From contig CALILB010000002.1 in NCBI GenBank assembly GCA_938016625.1, positions 1 to 5,415 on the forward strand: a DNA stretch of 5,415 nt, written 5' to 3'. Positions within the stretch are counted from its first letter, which is position 1, and each line of letters opens with the position of its first letter. Positions 4,878-5,415 of this stretch are shown here, piece by piece. The DNA is from an uncultured bacterium. Lineage in GTDB: Bacteria; Acidobacteriota; Thermoanaerobaculia; Multivoradales; JAHEKO01. The position numbers and the translations under genes were made by a program. The notes beneath the pieces are model-generated. The model searched no databases and had not been told where the DNA came from. It worked only from the letters and a program-made list of their open reading frames with translations.

Positions 4878-5415
4878 CTATTCGAGAACGTGGATGTTCT
4901 TCTTTGCCCCCATCTTCTTGAGGATGTCCGGCCACACAGTGACGCTGACCTCACCCAAGTGGGCCTTGCGCAGGAGCAGCATGTACGTGCGCGACTGCCC
5001 GATGCCGCCACCTATCGACAGAGGGATCTCGTCGTTGAGGATCCCCTGGTGATAGGGAAGATCGAGGAAGTCGAGCTGGCCGCTCATCTCGAGCTGCTGC
5101 TTGAGGGTCTCCTTAGTGACACGGACACCCATCGAGGTGAGCTCGTGGCGCCGCCGGGTCACCGGGTTCCAGACCAGAATGTCGCCGTTGAGACCGTGCA
5201 TCGGCTTGCCGTCCTTGGAGACCGTCTCGGTCACCCAGTCGTCGTAGTCGGCGGCTCGCATCTCGTGGGGGTAACCGTCGGCCAGCGGCCAGCCGATGCC
5301 GTAGATGAAGATCGCCGGATACTTCTGGATGATCTCGCTCTCGCGCGCCTTGCGGGGCAGGTCGGGATACATCTCGAGGATCTCTTCGGCGTGGAGAAAG
5401 GTGAGCTCCTCGGGC
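4878..5415 (-). CDS. asnA: Aspartate-ammonia ligase (asparagine synthetase A), C-terminal half
   Basis: The frame is open to the window edge and ends at TAG 4880-4878, giving the last 178 residues of a protein that is about 330-340 residues in the family; the N-terminal part lies beyond base 5415. AsnA makes asparagine from aspartate, ammonia and ATP through an aspartyl-adenylate in the cytoplasm, using a class II aminoacyl-tRNA-synthetase-like fold. Diagnostic stretches are FLHAEEILEMYPDLPRKARE at the visible start, IFIYGIGWPLADGYPHEMRA, the GLNGDILVWNP strand, SMGVRVTKETLKQQL and the motif-3-like IPLSIGGGIGQSRTYMLLL near the C-terminus, which carries the ATP-contacting Arg. The protein ends AKKNIHVLE. 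An ATG at 5372 is internal because homologous sequence continues in frame upstream of it. A strong terminator follows the stop. Nothing here links it functionally to the neighbouring genes. Confidence 0.95.
   Translation of the reverse strand, partial: PEELTFLHAEEILEMYPDLPRKARESEIIQKYPAIFIYGIGWPLADGYPHEMRAADYDDWVTETVSKDGKPMHGLNGDILVWNPVTRRRHELTSMGVRVTKETLKQQLEMSGQLDFLDLPYHQGILNDEIPLSIGGGIGQSRTYMLLLRKAHLGEVSVTVWPDILKKMGAKKNIHVLE

Overview
The window is GC-rich and densely coded, with short intergenic gaps. It carries seven protein genes and parts of an eighth and ninth function: two genes run off the edges, and five complete genes plus a toxin-antitoxin pair lie between. The gene mix is an M49 dipeptidyl-peptidase III-like peptidase, a secreted spondin-domain protein, an OmpR/PhoB-type two-component system, a Phd/VapC toxin-antitoxin pair, a Mut7-C nuclease and AsnA-type asparagine synthetase. 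Together with the high GC and two starts that look leaderless, this suggests an environmental Gram-negative-type bacterium such as a member of the Acidobacteriota. That placement is a weak inference; no rRNA or lineage-defining gene is present.

Layout from left to right. Positions 1-315 (+) hold the C-terminus of the M49 peptidase. It converges on the spondin-domain gene (381-1058, -) across a bidirectional hairpin terminator at about 322-358. All remaining genes are on the minus strand. The gap 1059-1174 contains an 11-bp-phased repeat array that looks like a response-regulator operator. Next come a sensor histidine kinase (1175-2647) and its response regulator (2647-3363), which overlap by one base and form an operon transcribed regulator first. 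The gap 3364-3462 holds a -10 element placed for leaderless translation, a second copy of the 11-bp-phased repeat, and a stable hairpin after the toxin gene. Then come a VapC-type PIN toxin (3463-3867) and its Phd/YefM-type antitoxin (3869-4150), whose promoter lies within a tandem 10-bp repeat. The gap 4170-4285 shows only a small palindrome at 4171-4182 and no gene. A Mut7-C/zinc-ribbon protein (4286-4795) follows, then an intrinsic terminator (4813-4851) and the C-terminal half of asnA (4878-5415).

How the parts may work together. The same repeat unit, TCAC(G/A)AA repeated every 11 bp, occurs upstream of the response-regulator gene and upstream of the spondin-domain gene. This is the geometry bound by tandem dimers of OmpR/PhoB-family regulators. 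The simplest reading is a small circuit: the kinase senses an extracytoplasmic signal, the regulator controls its own operon, and it controls the adjacent secreted spondin-domain protein. The toxin-antitoxin pair appears to be an independent, self-regulated unit. The two edge genes and the Mut7-C gene look like unrelated chromosomal genes.
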